From NCBI GenBank assembly GCA_030019105.1, contig JASEGY010000172.1, forward strand, positions 1 through 7,274: 7,274 nucleotides of DNA, written 5' to 3'. Source of the DNA: a bacterium. Its GTDB lineage: Bacteria > UBA9089 > JASEGY01. A program made the translations under genes and the position numbers. Shown piece by piece: positions 1 to 5,757 of the stretch (positions within the stretch are counted from its first letter, which is position 1; every line of letters begins with the position of its first letter). The notes below the pieces were generated by a model. That model was not told where the DNA came from. It did no database searches and saw only the letters and a list, made by a program, of their open reading frames with translations.

Positions 1-2
1 CT

Positions 3-173
3 GAGTTATTGAGAAGATACAAAATCGCAGATTATGCCCGCGTTGAGTATAACTCCTGGCAATTACATGCTGGGATGATTACCGCTGTCTTCTGTCATCT
101 GACTTCTGTCCTCCGGCATCTGTGTTTCGAGAGCCTTTTTAGAACCTCCGGGAATCTTTTCTCTTCGGTGTGA
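3..173 (+). other. Open reading frame entering from the left edge, possible tail of a convergent gene
   Basis: The plus-strand frame beginning at position 3 stays open for 56 codons to TGA at 171-173. Its first part (ELLRRYKIADYARVEYNSW, then QLHAGMITA) has a natural amino-acid mix and codon choice; the second part reads through the 7-bp repeat and the antisense of the RACo-like gene and looks non-native. It has no start in the window. If real, it is the 3' end of a convergent gene overlapping the RACo-like gene by about 79 bp. I do not recognise the family. Chance is a serious alternative at this length. Confidence 0.25.
85..126. repeat. 7-bp-period tandem repeat at the RACo-like gene's 3' end
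   Basis: Six consecutive 7-mers on the plus strand: CTGTCTT, CTGTCAT, CTGACTT, CTGTCCT, CCGGCAT, CTGTGTT. The first four differ by one or two bases and the last two are more decayed. On the minus strand the best unit reads ATGACAG, and the stop codon of the RACo-like gene (95-97) is the TGA inside the second unit. Short heptamer tandem repeats are known as intergenic elements in several bacterial groups. Confidence 0.75.
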
Positions 174-2035
174 GGAAGAAAAAGGGCGGCCATGTATTCC
201 TCCATAAATTCAGGATTATCCGAAAGCTCAATATTGGTTATTGACCGGGCAATCTCATCCGCCTTTTCAAACATCTCTCTGGAACAAGCAGAAAGCGTTG
301 CTCCAAGCAAAGAACCATTTCCGATAAAGGTGAATTTTGAATAATCCACCTCAGGAAACAGCCCAATAGTAATGGCCTTTTCTACCTCCAGATGAAAGCC
401 GAGATTGCCGGCTATTATTATCCTGGATATATCGGAAATACCAAGTCCAACGCTATTCAGCAGAGTAGACACCCCGGCATACATGGCCCCTTTTGCCCGG
501 ATGAGGTCATCAATATCCGGCTCGGTAATAACTATATCTTCATCAATACCTGTTTCATCCTTAAAGGCAAGGACATATTCCTTTGTCCCCCCCTTAGTTC
601 TGATCCGGGTTGTGCTTAGGCCGGTATTAAATTTCCCCCTCTGGTTTATTATGCCTGTCTCTAAGAGCTCAGCTATCAGGCTGATCAAGCCCGCGCCGCA
701 TATCCCTTTTGGTGGTTTATGGCCAAGGGTAATGAGCATCGGCTCACAATTTTCATCTATCTCCACCTGCTCAATTGCTCCAAAGGTGGCTCTCATGCCG
801 TGTTTTATAGTTCCTCCCTCAAAGGCCGGCCCGGCAGAACAAGCGGCCGCTACCATCCATTCACTATTACCCAAAACAACCTCACCATTTGTGCCAATAT
901 CAATGAAGAGGATCAATTCATCCGATTGGGCAATACCTGTCCCCAGAACGCCGGCAGTGATATCACCCCCGATATAGCCGGCTGCCCCCGGAAATAGATA
1001 GAGGCAGACATGGGCAGGAAGATCAAGGCCAACTTCAGCGGCCTGGATTTGCAGGGTGGAATTTATAGCAGGTATATATGGCGCTTCCCGAATATATTTG
1101 GGATCAAGGCCTAATAACAGGTGGGTCATTGTCGTATTTCCAGCAGCCACCAGATAGGATATTTTGTCTTCAGATATATCCGCTTCTTTGAGAACCCGGT
1201 GTATTGCTCCCTCTATCGTTTTAACCACAGCCTCCTGGAGCGTTTTGAGTCCATCACCTTTTTGAGAATAGACGATTCGATTTATAATATCCTCGCCGTA
1301 AGCAATCTGGGCATTGTAATCCGAAGCAGTAGCCAGGACTTCTCCCTGCGAAAGATCAATAAGTGCGGCATAAATAGAGGTCGTACCAATATCTATCGCG
1401 ATACAGTAATGTTCTGCTGTCCGGTCTCCTTCTTCAATCTTGACTATCTCCGGTATATTTCCCGTCTCAAGAAGGGTCAAAGTAACTTTAAATCCGGATT
1501 TTCTTAAAAGCCCGGGAATCGTCTTTAAACAGGAAAGAGATATGGAACAATCAGGGAAATTATACGACTGCTTAAGGCCTCTTTTAAGCCTGGAGTAATC
1601 ATCAATGTTATCCTTCAGGGTGGGCAGTGGAAGCTCCAGGTAATATTTCTTCAGGAGAGGGTTGAGTTTATACTCCGGGGCAAGGGTCTCCAAACTCTCC
1701 GGGATGAGAAGCCTCTTGGAAGTGGCCTCTGTAAGCACCCTTTTATCTGACAGTTGGGATTCAACCGGGATTCTAACTTCAAGGTCGCTTTTTATTTTAG
1801 AGGTGCAGGCCATCCGGTAGCCTTTTTCTATCTCTTCCGGAGAAAGTTTGTCAGAAAGTCCCCCCTCAATCTCTCCGGATTCAATAATTACCTTGCATTT
1901 CCCACAGGTCTGATTCCCACCGCAGGAAGCAGTAATATAAAGACCGGCCGCGGCGGCTACCCGAAGTAGATTCTCCCCATGCGGGGCATTGGCCTCTTCT
2001 CCACCAGGATAAAAGATAACCTTGTATTCTTTCAT
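95..2035 (-). CDS. RACo-like [2Fe-2S]/ASKHA corrinoid-activation protein (DUF4445 family)
   Basis: This 646-residue protein matches RACo-type reductive activators, which use a [2Fe-2S] ferredoxin domain and ATP hydrolysis to return oxidised Co(II) corrinoid proteins to active Co(I) in the cytoplasm. Seen: an N-terminal plant-type ferredoxin domain (about 1-95) with cysteines C38, C44, C47 and C77 in Cx5CxxC...C spacing; a linker and middle region (about 100-205); then an actin-like ASKHA domain with DIGTTS (215-220), IDIGTNGE (378-385) and AGNLGFH (542-548). The ATG start has AAGGAG nine bases upstream (2045-2050). It starts 33 bp after the DUF4276 stop, so cotranscription is possible. No corrinoid protein or methyltransferase gene is in the window, so its target is unknown. 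The last 10 or so residues (KHRCRRTEVR) are encoded by a 7-bp DNA repeat and look like an acquired tail after the PHTEEKRFPEV end. RACo is preferred over RamA because the cluster is an N-terminal [2Fe-2S] and no C-terminal ferredoxin-like cysteine clusters are visible. Confidence 0.9.
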   Translation of the reverse strand: MKEYKVIFYPGGEEANAPHGENLLRVAAAAGLYITASCGGNQTCGKCKVIIESGEIEGGLSDKLSPEEIEKGYRMACTSKIKSDLEVRIPVESQLSDKRVLTEATSKRLLIPESLETLAPEYKLNPLLKKYYLELPLPTLKDNIDDYSRLKRGLKQSYNFPDCSISLSCLKTIPGLLRKSGFKVTLTLLETGNIPEIVKIEEGDRTAEHYCIAIDIGTTSIYAALIDLSQGEVLATASDYNAQIAYGEDIINRIVYSQKGDGLKTLQEAVVKTIEGAIHRVLKEADISEDKISYLVAAGNTTMTHLLLGLDPKYIREAPYIPAINSTLQIQAAEVGLDLPAHVCLYLFPGAAGYIGGDITAGVLGTGIAQSDELILFIDIGTNGEVVLGNSEWMVAAACSAGPAFEGGTIKHGMRATFGAIEQVEIDENCEPMLITLGHKPPKGICGAGLISLIAELLETGIINQRGKFNTGLSTTRIRTKGGTKEYVLAFKDETGIDEDIVITEPDIDDLIRAKGAMYAGVSTLLNSVGLGISDISRIIIAGNLGFHLEVEKAITIGLFPEVDYSKFTFIGNGSLLGATLSACSREMFEKADEIARSITNIELSDNPEFMEEYMAALFLPHTEEKRFPEVLKRLSKHRCRRTEVR

Positions 2036-2068
2036 AAATCAAAACTCCTTTCTATTAGCCTCCCGGCA

Positions 2069-2722
2069 TTAGATTTGCTCCAGACGACTGACCCAATCGT
2101 TGAAGTGAGGGCATTCACGACGGATATGCTCCAGCCCAATACGACGAGCTATGAGGCTGCCGAAAAGGACCTTGTTGTAGCGCGGGAAGTGACCGATGAT
2201 CCTCCTGGAAGGCGCAGTAGCCGGATTATCATTGATATCTTCAGGCGTGGAGAATGCAGAACGTATACGCTGTAAATCTGTTGTCTTCGTTGGCTCATTG
2301 AGCGTTCGAGCGATATCAGGTGGTGAACTGAAAAGCAGAGCTTCAAACTCGTGAAGCGATAGGTATGGTCGAAACTTCCCGTGGTTAATATTAGCCCCGA
2401 AAGCTGTCTCCACTAAAGCCACCTTTTGATGAGGAGTTCCTGTCGCATGGGCTTGCCCTGGAAACTCCGGTGGCAGACCGTAGTAATCAATCAGTGTTGT
2501 TACGAGGCTGGCGCTGGTATCACCCAGGAGCCTTCGCACATCATCCCGGACTCGCTCATAGGATGTGATGCCTCCCTTAAAGTTTGGTCCGCTCTTCAAC
2601 CGCTTCGTAGTCACAATTACCGGATTCACCCAGATATTGTGCGGAGCCAGGTGTGGTTTAAGCATACCTTTCACGAAGGCTTCTTCAGTAGGGCCTTCGA
2701 CGAGAATGTGCACCTTTTTCAC
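2069..2722 (-). CDS. DUF4276 family protein, Toprim-like, partner of the upstream ATPase
   Basis: A soluble protein of 217 residues if translation starts at GTG 2722-2720. That GTG overlaps the ATPase stop as GTGA and has GGGAGG six bases upstream; an ATG at 2752 would add 10 residues but lies inside the ATPase gene and is less likely. Numbering from GTG: HILVEGPTEEAFV (5-17) at the end of a first strand, LIDYYGLP (77-84), LSLHEFEALLF (121-131), EDINDNPATAPSRRI (161-175) and FPRYNK (179-184). These match the DUF4276 family as I know it. The VEGxTE opening resembles the metal-binding glutamate motif of Toprim nucleases such as those in OLD proteins, and E9, E13, D79, E125 and E127 are candidate metal ligands. 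A nuclease activity is inference; a canonical DxD is not obvious, as D79 is followed by YY. Tight coupling to the ATPase suggests one complex. Confidence 0.85.
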   Translation of the reverse strand: MKKVHILVEGPTEEAFVKGMLKPHLAPHNIWVNPVIVTTKRLKSGPNFKGGITSYERVRDDVRRLLGDTSASLVTTLIDYYGLPPEFPGQAHATGTPHQKVALVETAFGANINHGKFRPYLSLHEFEALLFSSPPDIARTLNEPTKTTDLQRIRSAFSTPEDINDNPATAPSRRIIGHFPRYNKVLFGSLIARRIGLEHIRRECPHFNDWVSRLEQI

Positions 2723-3810
2723 GGACGTCCTCCCAAAACATTCTTCTCCCACAGGTCTCCCAACCCATAGTCGTCCAGCCAGTTAGCCATATTGGCTGCA
2801 TCTAAGCGCTTGAATACGCTTTGTCCCTTTTCTCGTTCAACGACGACAACGTCCTTTGGCTCAAACCGGTTAACCAGGGTAACAGACTGCGTCGCTACTA
2901 TGACCTGGGCACGCGTTGATGCCTGTTGCAACAGCCCTGAGAGGACAGCGATTGCATAAGGATGGAGACCTATTTCAGGTTCATCGAGTAGAATTACGGA
3001 CGGCAAGGTGGGCTGCAGCAGAAGCGCAGCCAAACACATAAATCGAAGGGAGCCGTCAGAGAGGGAAGAACCGTTGAAATAGGCGTCGTTGCCCGCTTCT
3101 TTCCATTCAAGGCGAATCTTCTGCTCATTCAGTCGCGATGGATGCAGGTTGAACCGGTCAAAAAATGGCGCAACCAGGCGAACAGCGTCCTGGATATTCT
3201 CGAAATGGTCCGGATGCTTCTCCTGTAAGCGGTACAGGAAGGCAGCCAGGTTGCGGGCGTCCGGCTGAAGGATGAAATTGTCTTCAATATCACCGGTCTG
3301 CTTGAGACGGGCGCTGTCACTCGTGTCGTGGAAGTGATAGAGCTTCCAGCTTCTCAAGTCCGAAAAAACGTGCTGCGCGACCCGGCTGGTTGATATTTTT
3401 TTTGGCAGGCTGGTTTCAGGATATCCCCCCCCAATATACTCATCGTAGTGCGTTGGATATTTAGACTTGACATGAAACCAAACGCTTTCTTCCTCGAAGA
3501 TGAAGTTGTCTTCAGCAGTTGGCGCCAGCACACACTTGTAGCCGGTTACACCCCCATCAAATGAGAGTGTGAAGGAAAGGTGTTCTGAGTTCTTCCTCCC
3601 AAAGTAAAGTATTCTATCTGCCCCCCCACTTACCCCTGTGTAGGTCTGGAGATTCCCCTCTACAATCTGATTCAGGAATTTGAAAACTCTGATAAAGTTA
3701 GACTTGCCTGCGCCGTTTGCGCCGATGAACACATTCAGCGGCTTGAGGTCTAACTTCAGTTCTCGAATGGACTTAAAATTCCGAACGTCTATGTAATCGA
3801 GTTTGCGCAT
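2719..3810 (-). CDS. AAA/ABC-type ATPase (AAA_21, COG4637-like)
   Basis: A predicted SMC/RecF-like ATPase of 363 residues from ATG 3810. It has the N-terminal RNFKSIRELKLDLKPLNVFIG pattern (split here as RNFKSIR 10-16 and LNVFIG 25-30) typical of RecF/OLD-like proteins; Walker A GANGAGKS (30-37); an ABC-signature-like LSDGSLRF (250-257); Walker B VILLDEPEIGLHP (272-284) with D276 and E277; and VIVATQS (303-309), where Q replaces the usual switch histidine. WKLYHFHDTS (155-164) and the C-terminal WLDDYGLGDLWEKN (344-357) look characteristic of the COG4637-like group. No membrane segment is seen. A TTG at 3834 would add eight residues, but ATG 3810 is chosen because GAGGAAGG lies seven bases upstream and the protein then begins just before its first strand. 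The next gene, DUF4276, overlaps by four bases. Such ATPases paired with Toprim-like effectors often act in phage defence; that role here is inferred. Confidence 0.9.
   Translation of the reverse strand: MRKLDYIDVRNFKSIRELKLDLKPLNVFIGANGAGKSNFIRVFKFLNQIVEGNLQTYTGVSGGADRILYFGRKNSEHLSFTLSFDGGVTGYKCVLAPTAEDNFIFEEESVWFHVKSKYPTHYDEYIGGGYPETSLPKKISTSRVAQHVFSDLRSWKLYHFHDTSDSARLKQTGDIEDNFILQPDARNLAAFLYRLQEKHPDHFENIQDAVRLVAPFFDRFNLHPSRLNEQKIRLEWKEAGNDAYFNGSSLSDGSLRFMCLAALLLQPTLPSVILLDEPEIGLHPYAIAVLSGLLQQASTRAQVIVATQSVTLVNRFEPKDVVVVEREKGQSVFKRLDAANMANWLDDYGLGDLWEKNVLGGRP
2729..2734 (-). promoter_or_regulatory. Shine-Dalgarno deciding the GTG start of the DUF4276 gene
   Basis: Minus-strand GGGAGG lies six bases before GTG 2722-2720, inside the end of the ATPase gene. 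The GTG shares bases with the ATPase TGA (GTGA), the usual layout for coupled reinitiation. It supports a 217-residue product over the longer ATG version. Confidence 0.75.
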
Positions 3811-3817
3811 GTCAATG

Positions 3818-3825
3818 CCTTCCTC
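3818..3825 (-). promoter_or_regulatory. Shine-Dalgarno deciding the ATG start of the ATPase gene
   Basis: Minus-strand GAGGAAGG lies seven bases before ATG 3810-3808. The competing in-frame TTG at 3834-3832 has only AGAGGA about 11 bases upstream and lies within a GC-rich hairpin, so the ATG is favoured. Confidence 0.65.
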
Positions 3826-3827
3826 TC

Positions 3828-3840
3828 GCGGCAAAGCCGC
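3828..3840 (-). promoter_or_regulatory. Small GC-rich hairpin in the ATPase leader
   Basis: A perfect 5-bp stem (GCGGC and GCCGC around a 3-base loop) lies in the 47-bp gap between the deacetylase and ATPase genes, just upstream of the ATPase ribosome binding site. No U-run follows on the minus strand, so it is not an intrinsic terminator. It might influence mRNA processing or translation of the ATPase; chance is possible. Confidence 0.35.
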
Positions 3841-3857
3841 AACCGTTCCTCTTGGAG

Positions 3858-5033
3858 TTAATTAACCAACATTGAGACAGGCACTATCTCCACTTCTTCC
3901 TTAAGCTGAGGGAGCATATCTCGAAGGACCCGAGCTGTGTTTGTCCTCTGGACATGGCCAATACCAATGGCACTGCCGCGGGATTTAGCTGTTTCGACTA
4001 GCAACTTCAGTTGGGCCTTGATGGCGGCCTCATCCTCTAAATTATCCAGAAATACCTGCCGTTTTTCAGTTCTTACCTTGTTTTGCCGGGCCAGGGTATA
4101 ACCCACTGATTCTGATGAAGTCATGCTGTCTACAAAATAAAGGTTTTTGCGCTTAAGCTCATCTATGATGACGGACATAATCCTTTCATCTTCAGTTGCC
4201 CTGGAGCCCATATGATTGTTGACTCCAACCACAAATGGAATCCCCCTCAAAGCGGCCTGAAGGGTCTCCCTGATTTCAGTTTTACTCATTTCGGAAAGAA
4301 CAGCCCCCTTCCCGGGGTTTCTTTCCGGGTACTCGTTTGGCTCCATAGGCATGTGAAGCATAACCTCTTTATTAGCCTGCCTGGCCTGTTGGGCTGTCTG
4401 ACGTGAATAAGCCAGATGGGGCAGGACGGCAATGGCCAGAGGACAGTCAAGGCTCAGAAATTCGTCTATCTTCGGGGCATAGCCGGCGTCATCAATAATG
4501 ATAGCTACTTCCGGCTTTGACGGCCTCCTGATGGTAATAGAATGGAGGGGCCTGGAAGGAAGCCCGAAAGTCAGGGAAACCGCTTCATACTCCGGCTTAT
4601 GCGTTTCGGTTCGTGATAAAAGAAGCCCCCCGGCATGGGTGGCCGCCTCTGTAAGGGCTGCTTCGTATTCCTTAAGGTCTCTGTTACGAGAAGCTGCCTT
4701 TACTTCTCTTTTAGAATGAATCCAGGAGGTAGAATGAGGGGCTTCTTTTACCTCAGCCCCGGATTTGAATTCTTTCAGCCCCAGCCTTTCTAAGGTTTCA
4801 TCCAGGGTTAAAGTGATTTCGCGAGAAACCTTGCCAGGGTCTTTGACCTGATCCGGAAAAACTATTTGACGAAAGGAATCAAATAGTCCCGGCAAGCCGG
4901 CCTTTTTCTGCAGGTAATCCAGGCCAAGTATGGCCAGGATCAACAGGACTAAGAGAAAGAAGATAGAATTGATTATCTGGAGAGACGATTCTTTTTTGCT
5001 TTTTGGGGTCTTTTGTTCCTTCTTTTTAGCCAT
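3858..5033 (-). CDS. Divergent polysaccharide deacetylase family protein (Polysacc_deac_2, YibQ-like)
   Basis: A 391-residue membrane-anchored protein. A lysine-rich N-terminus (1-15) precedes one hydrophobic helix (about 19-38, IINSIFFLLVLLILAIL), so the bulk is probably outside the cytoplasmic membrane. After a poorly conserved region (about 45-170) the COG2861 catalytic-type domain follows: VAIIIDDAGYAP (176-187), LAIAVLPH (199-206), VMLHMPMEPNEYP (224-236), GVNNHMGS (270-277), YFVDSMTS (299-306), FLDN (328-331) and GIGH (357-360). D181/D182, H227, H274 and H360 are plausible catalytic or metal-binding residues of this NodB-like fold. The family is assumed to remove acetyl groups from a polysaccharide, but substrates are largely unknown. 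Where many relatives read GHP, this one has GHVQ. No strong Shine-Dalgarno is seen before the ATG, unlike its neighbours. It lies 57 bp after the toxin gene and 47 bp before the ATPase start. Confidence 0.9.
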   Translation of the reverse strand: MAKKKEQKTPKSKKESSLQIINSIFFLLVLLILAILGLDYLQKKAGLPGLFDSFRQIVFPDQVKDPGKVSREITLTLDETLERLGLKEFKSGAEVKEAPHSTSWIHSKREVKAASRNRDLKEYEAALTEAATHAGGLLLSRTETHKPEYEAVSLTFGLPSRPLHSITIRRPSKPEVAIIIDDAGYAPKIDEFLSLDCPLAIAVLPHLAYSRQTAQQARQANKEVMLHMPMEPNEYPERNPGKGAVLSEMSKTEIRETLQAALRGIPFVVGVNNHMGSRATEDERIMSVIIDELKRKNLYFVDSMTSSESVGYTLARQNKVRTEKRQVFLDNLEDEAAIKAQLKLLVETAKSRGSAIGIGHVQRTNTARVLRDMLPQLKEEVEIVPVSMLVN

Positions 5034-5090
5034 TACAATAATAACCCACGCAGTAGATTATTCCTACTTTTAGGCGGCTGATCTACTTCC

Positions 5091-5474
5091 TTAACACCTA
5101 TCCGGCCTTAACTTAAGAGGGAGATGTCTCACGCGAATCCGTCCCTCAGTTACAGTGATAATAGCCCCTTGTTCAAGCATTTCATGATGCTGAGTGATGA
5201 CTGCGTGGAGATAGTGGTTTACCCGTTCAGGATGCATATTGCGTAGTCGAAAAGTGATGACGCTGGGCAATTTGGTTCCACTGAATGCTACTATTTCGTC
5301 AAAGTCGAGGTCGTGTGTCAGGAGAATGCGTTTCTCATTCCGGGCCTTGGCTAAAATGGCAGTGTCCTGTAATCGGTTAAGGCCCTGGTCATGTAAATGT
5401 ATGGCATCGTACCCAAGACCTTGCAAGAAAGCCACGGTCTTTGGAGAGACGCCCATGTCTGATAAAAATTTCAT
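5091..5474 (-). CDS. DUF5615 PIN-like protein, probable toxin of a VapBC-like pair
   Basis: A 127-residue protein with the DUF5615 (PIN_5, Mut7-C-like) pattern: MKFLSDMGVS at the N-terminus with D6, a GYDAIHLHD segment (21-29), DTAILAKARNEKRILLTHDLDF (split: DTAILAKAR 37-45, RILLTHDLDF 49-58) and SVITFRLRNMHPE (71-83). D6, D37, D55 and D57 are the expected acidic residues for Mg2+-dependent ribonuclease activity of PIN folds. The family usually reads DENV near residues 6-9; here it is DMGV, so one conserved acidic position may be lost. The ATG overlaps the antitoxin stop as ATGA and has GGAGGT nine bases upstream, within the antitoxin gene, which indicates translational coupling. Toxicity and RNA cleavage are inferred from family and arrangement. 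A stable antitoxin-like or degenerate role cannot be excluded. Confidence 0.87.
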   Translation of the reverse strand: MKFLSDMGVSPKTVAFLQGLGYDAIHLHDQGLNRLQDTAILAKARNEKRILLTHDLDFDEIVAFSGTKLPSVITFRLRNMHPERVNHYLHAVITQHHEMLEQGAIITVTEGRIRVRHLPLKLRPDRC

Positions 5475-5707
5475 GCTGACGCTACCTCCAATGGATGGAT
5501 ACTTTCCTCAGCCAGCCAGGCGGCGTAGTGGATCGCTTGGTGGATGTCATCCGGTTCCAGGTACGGATAGGCTTCGAGGATGTCCTCATTGCTCATGCCG
5601 TTAGCAACCAAGTTAACAATCAAAGACACGGTGACACGTATCCCTCGAATGCATGCACGTCCACCCATCACGTTTGGGTCAAAGCTAATTCGGTCAAATC
5701 CTATCAT
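5471..5707 (-). CDS. DUF433 family protein, probable antitoxin (VapB-like)
   Basis: A 78-residue protein matching DUF433/COG2442 end to end: RISFDPNVMGGRACIRGIRV (6-25), SLIVNLVANGMSNEDILEAYPYL (28-50, a helix-turn-helix-like segment) and DDIHQAIHYAAWLAEE (53-68). Proteins of this family commonly precede DUF5615 PIN-like toxins, binding DNA through the helical N-terminal region and the toxin through the C-terminus. The ATG start is supported by CCGGAGG ending nine bases upstream. Its TGA stop overlaps the toxin ATG. The gene begins 50 bp after the icd stop, so it could be read from the icd transcript or from its own promoter; a weak inverted repeat lies in that gap and might serve as an autoregulatory operator, but this is not shown. 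Confidence 0.88.
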   Translation of the reverse strand: MIGFDRISFDPNVMGGRACIRGIRVTVSLIVNLVANGMSNEDILEAYPYLEPDDIHQAIHYAAWLAEESIHPLEVASA

Positions 5708-5736
5708 GTGAAAATGCCTCCGGTTTTTTTATTGTG

Positions 5737-5757
5737 AAACCTCGACCAGCAAGGTTT
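5737..5757. repeat. Weak inverted repeat between icd and the antitoxin gene
   Basis: AAACCT (5737-5742) and AGGTTT (5752-5757) form a 6-bp inverted repeat with a 9-base spacer, directly after the icd stop and about 30 bp before the antitoxin start. VapB-like antitoxins often bind such repeats near their own promoter, so an operator is possible. The minus strand continues with CACAATAAAA rather than a U-run, so it is not a good terminator for icd. Confidence 0.3.

Noticed and set aside
3..55. Inverted repeat GAGTTAT (3-9)/ATAACTC (49-55) as a terminator for the RACo-like gene
   Set aside because: The spacer is 39 bases, the stem is AT-rich and no U-run follows on the minus strand.
405..977. 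Long plus-strand open frame of 190 codons opposite the RACo-like gene
   Set aside because: The minus-strand protein here has clear ASKHA motifs; the plus-strand product has no recognisable family and is an antisense shadow.
1121..1507. Plus-strand open frame of 128 codons
   Set aside because: It is antisense to the conserved ASKHA region and has no motifs of its own.
5052..5087. 7-bp inverted repeat AGTAGAT/ATCTACT between the toxin and deacetylase genes
   Set aside because: The 22-base spacer, low GC and lack of a U-run make a terminator unlikely, and nothing else supports an operator; chance is likely.
5239..5604. Plus-strand open frame of 121 codons across the toxin-antitoxin pair
   Set aside because: It lies opposite two overlapping genes with strong family matches and ribosome binding sites.
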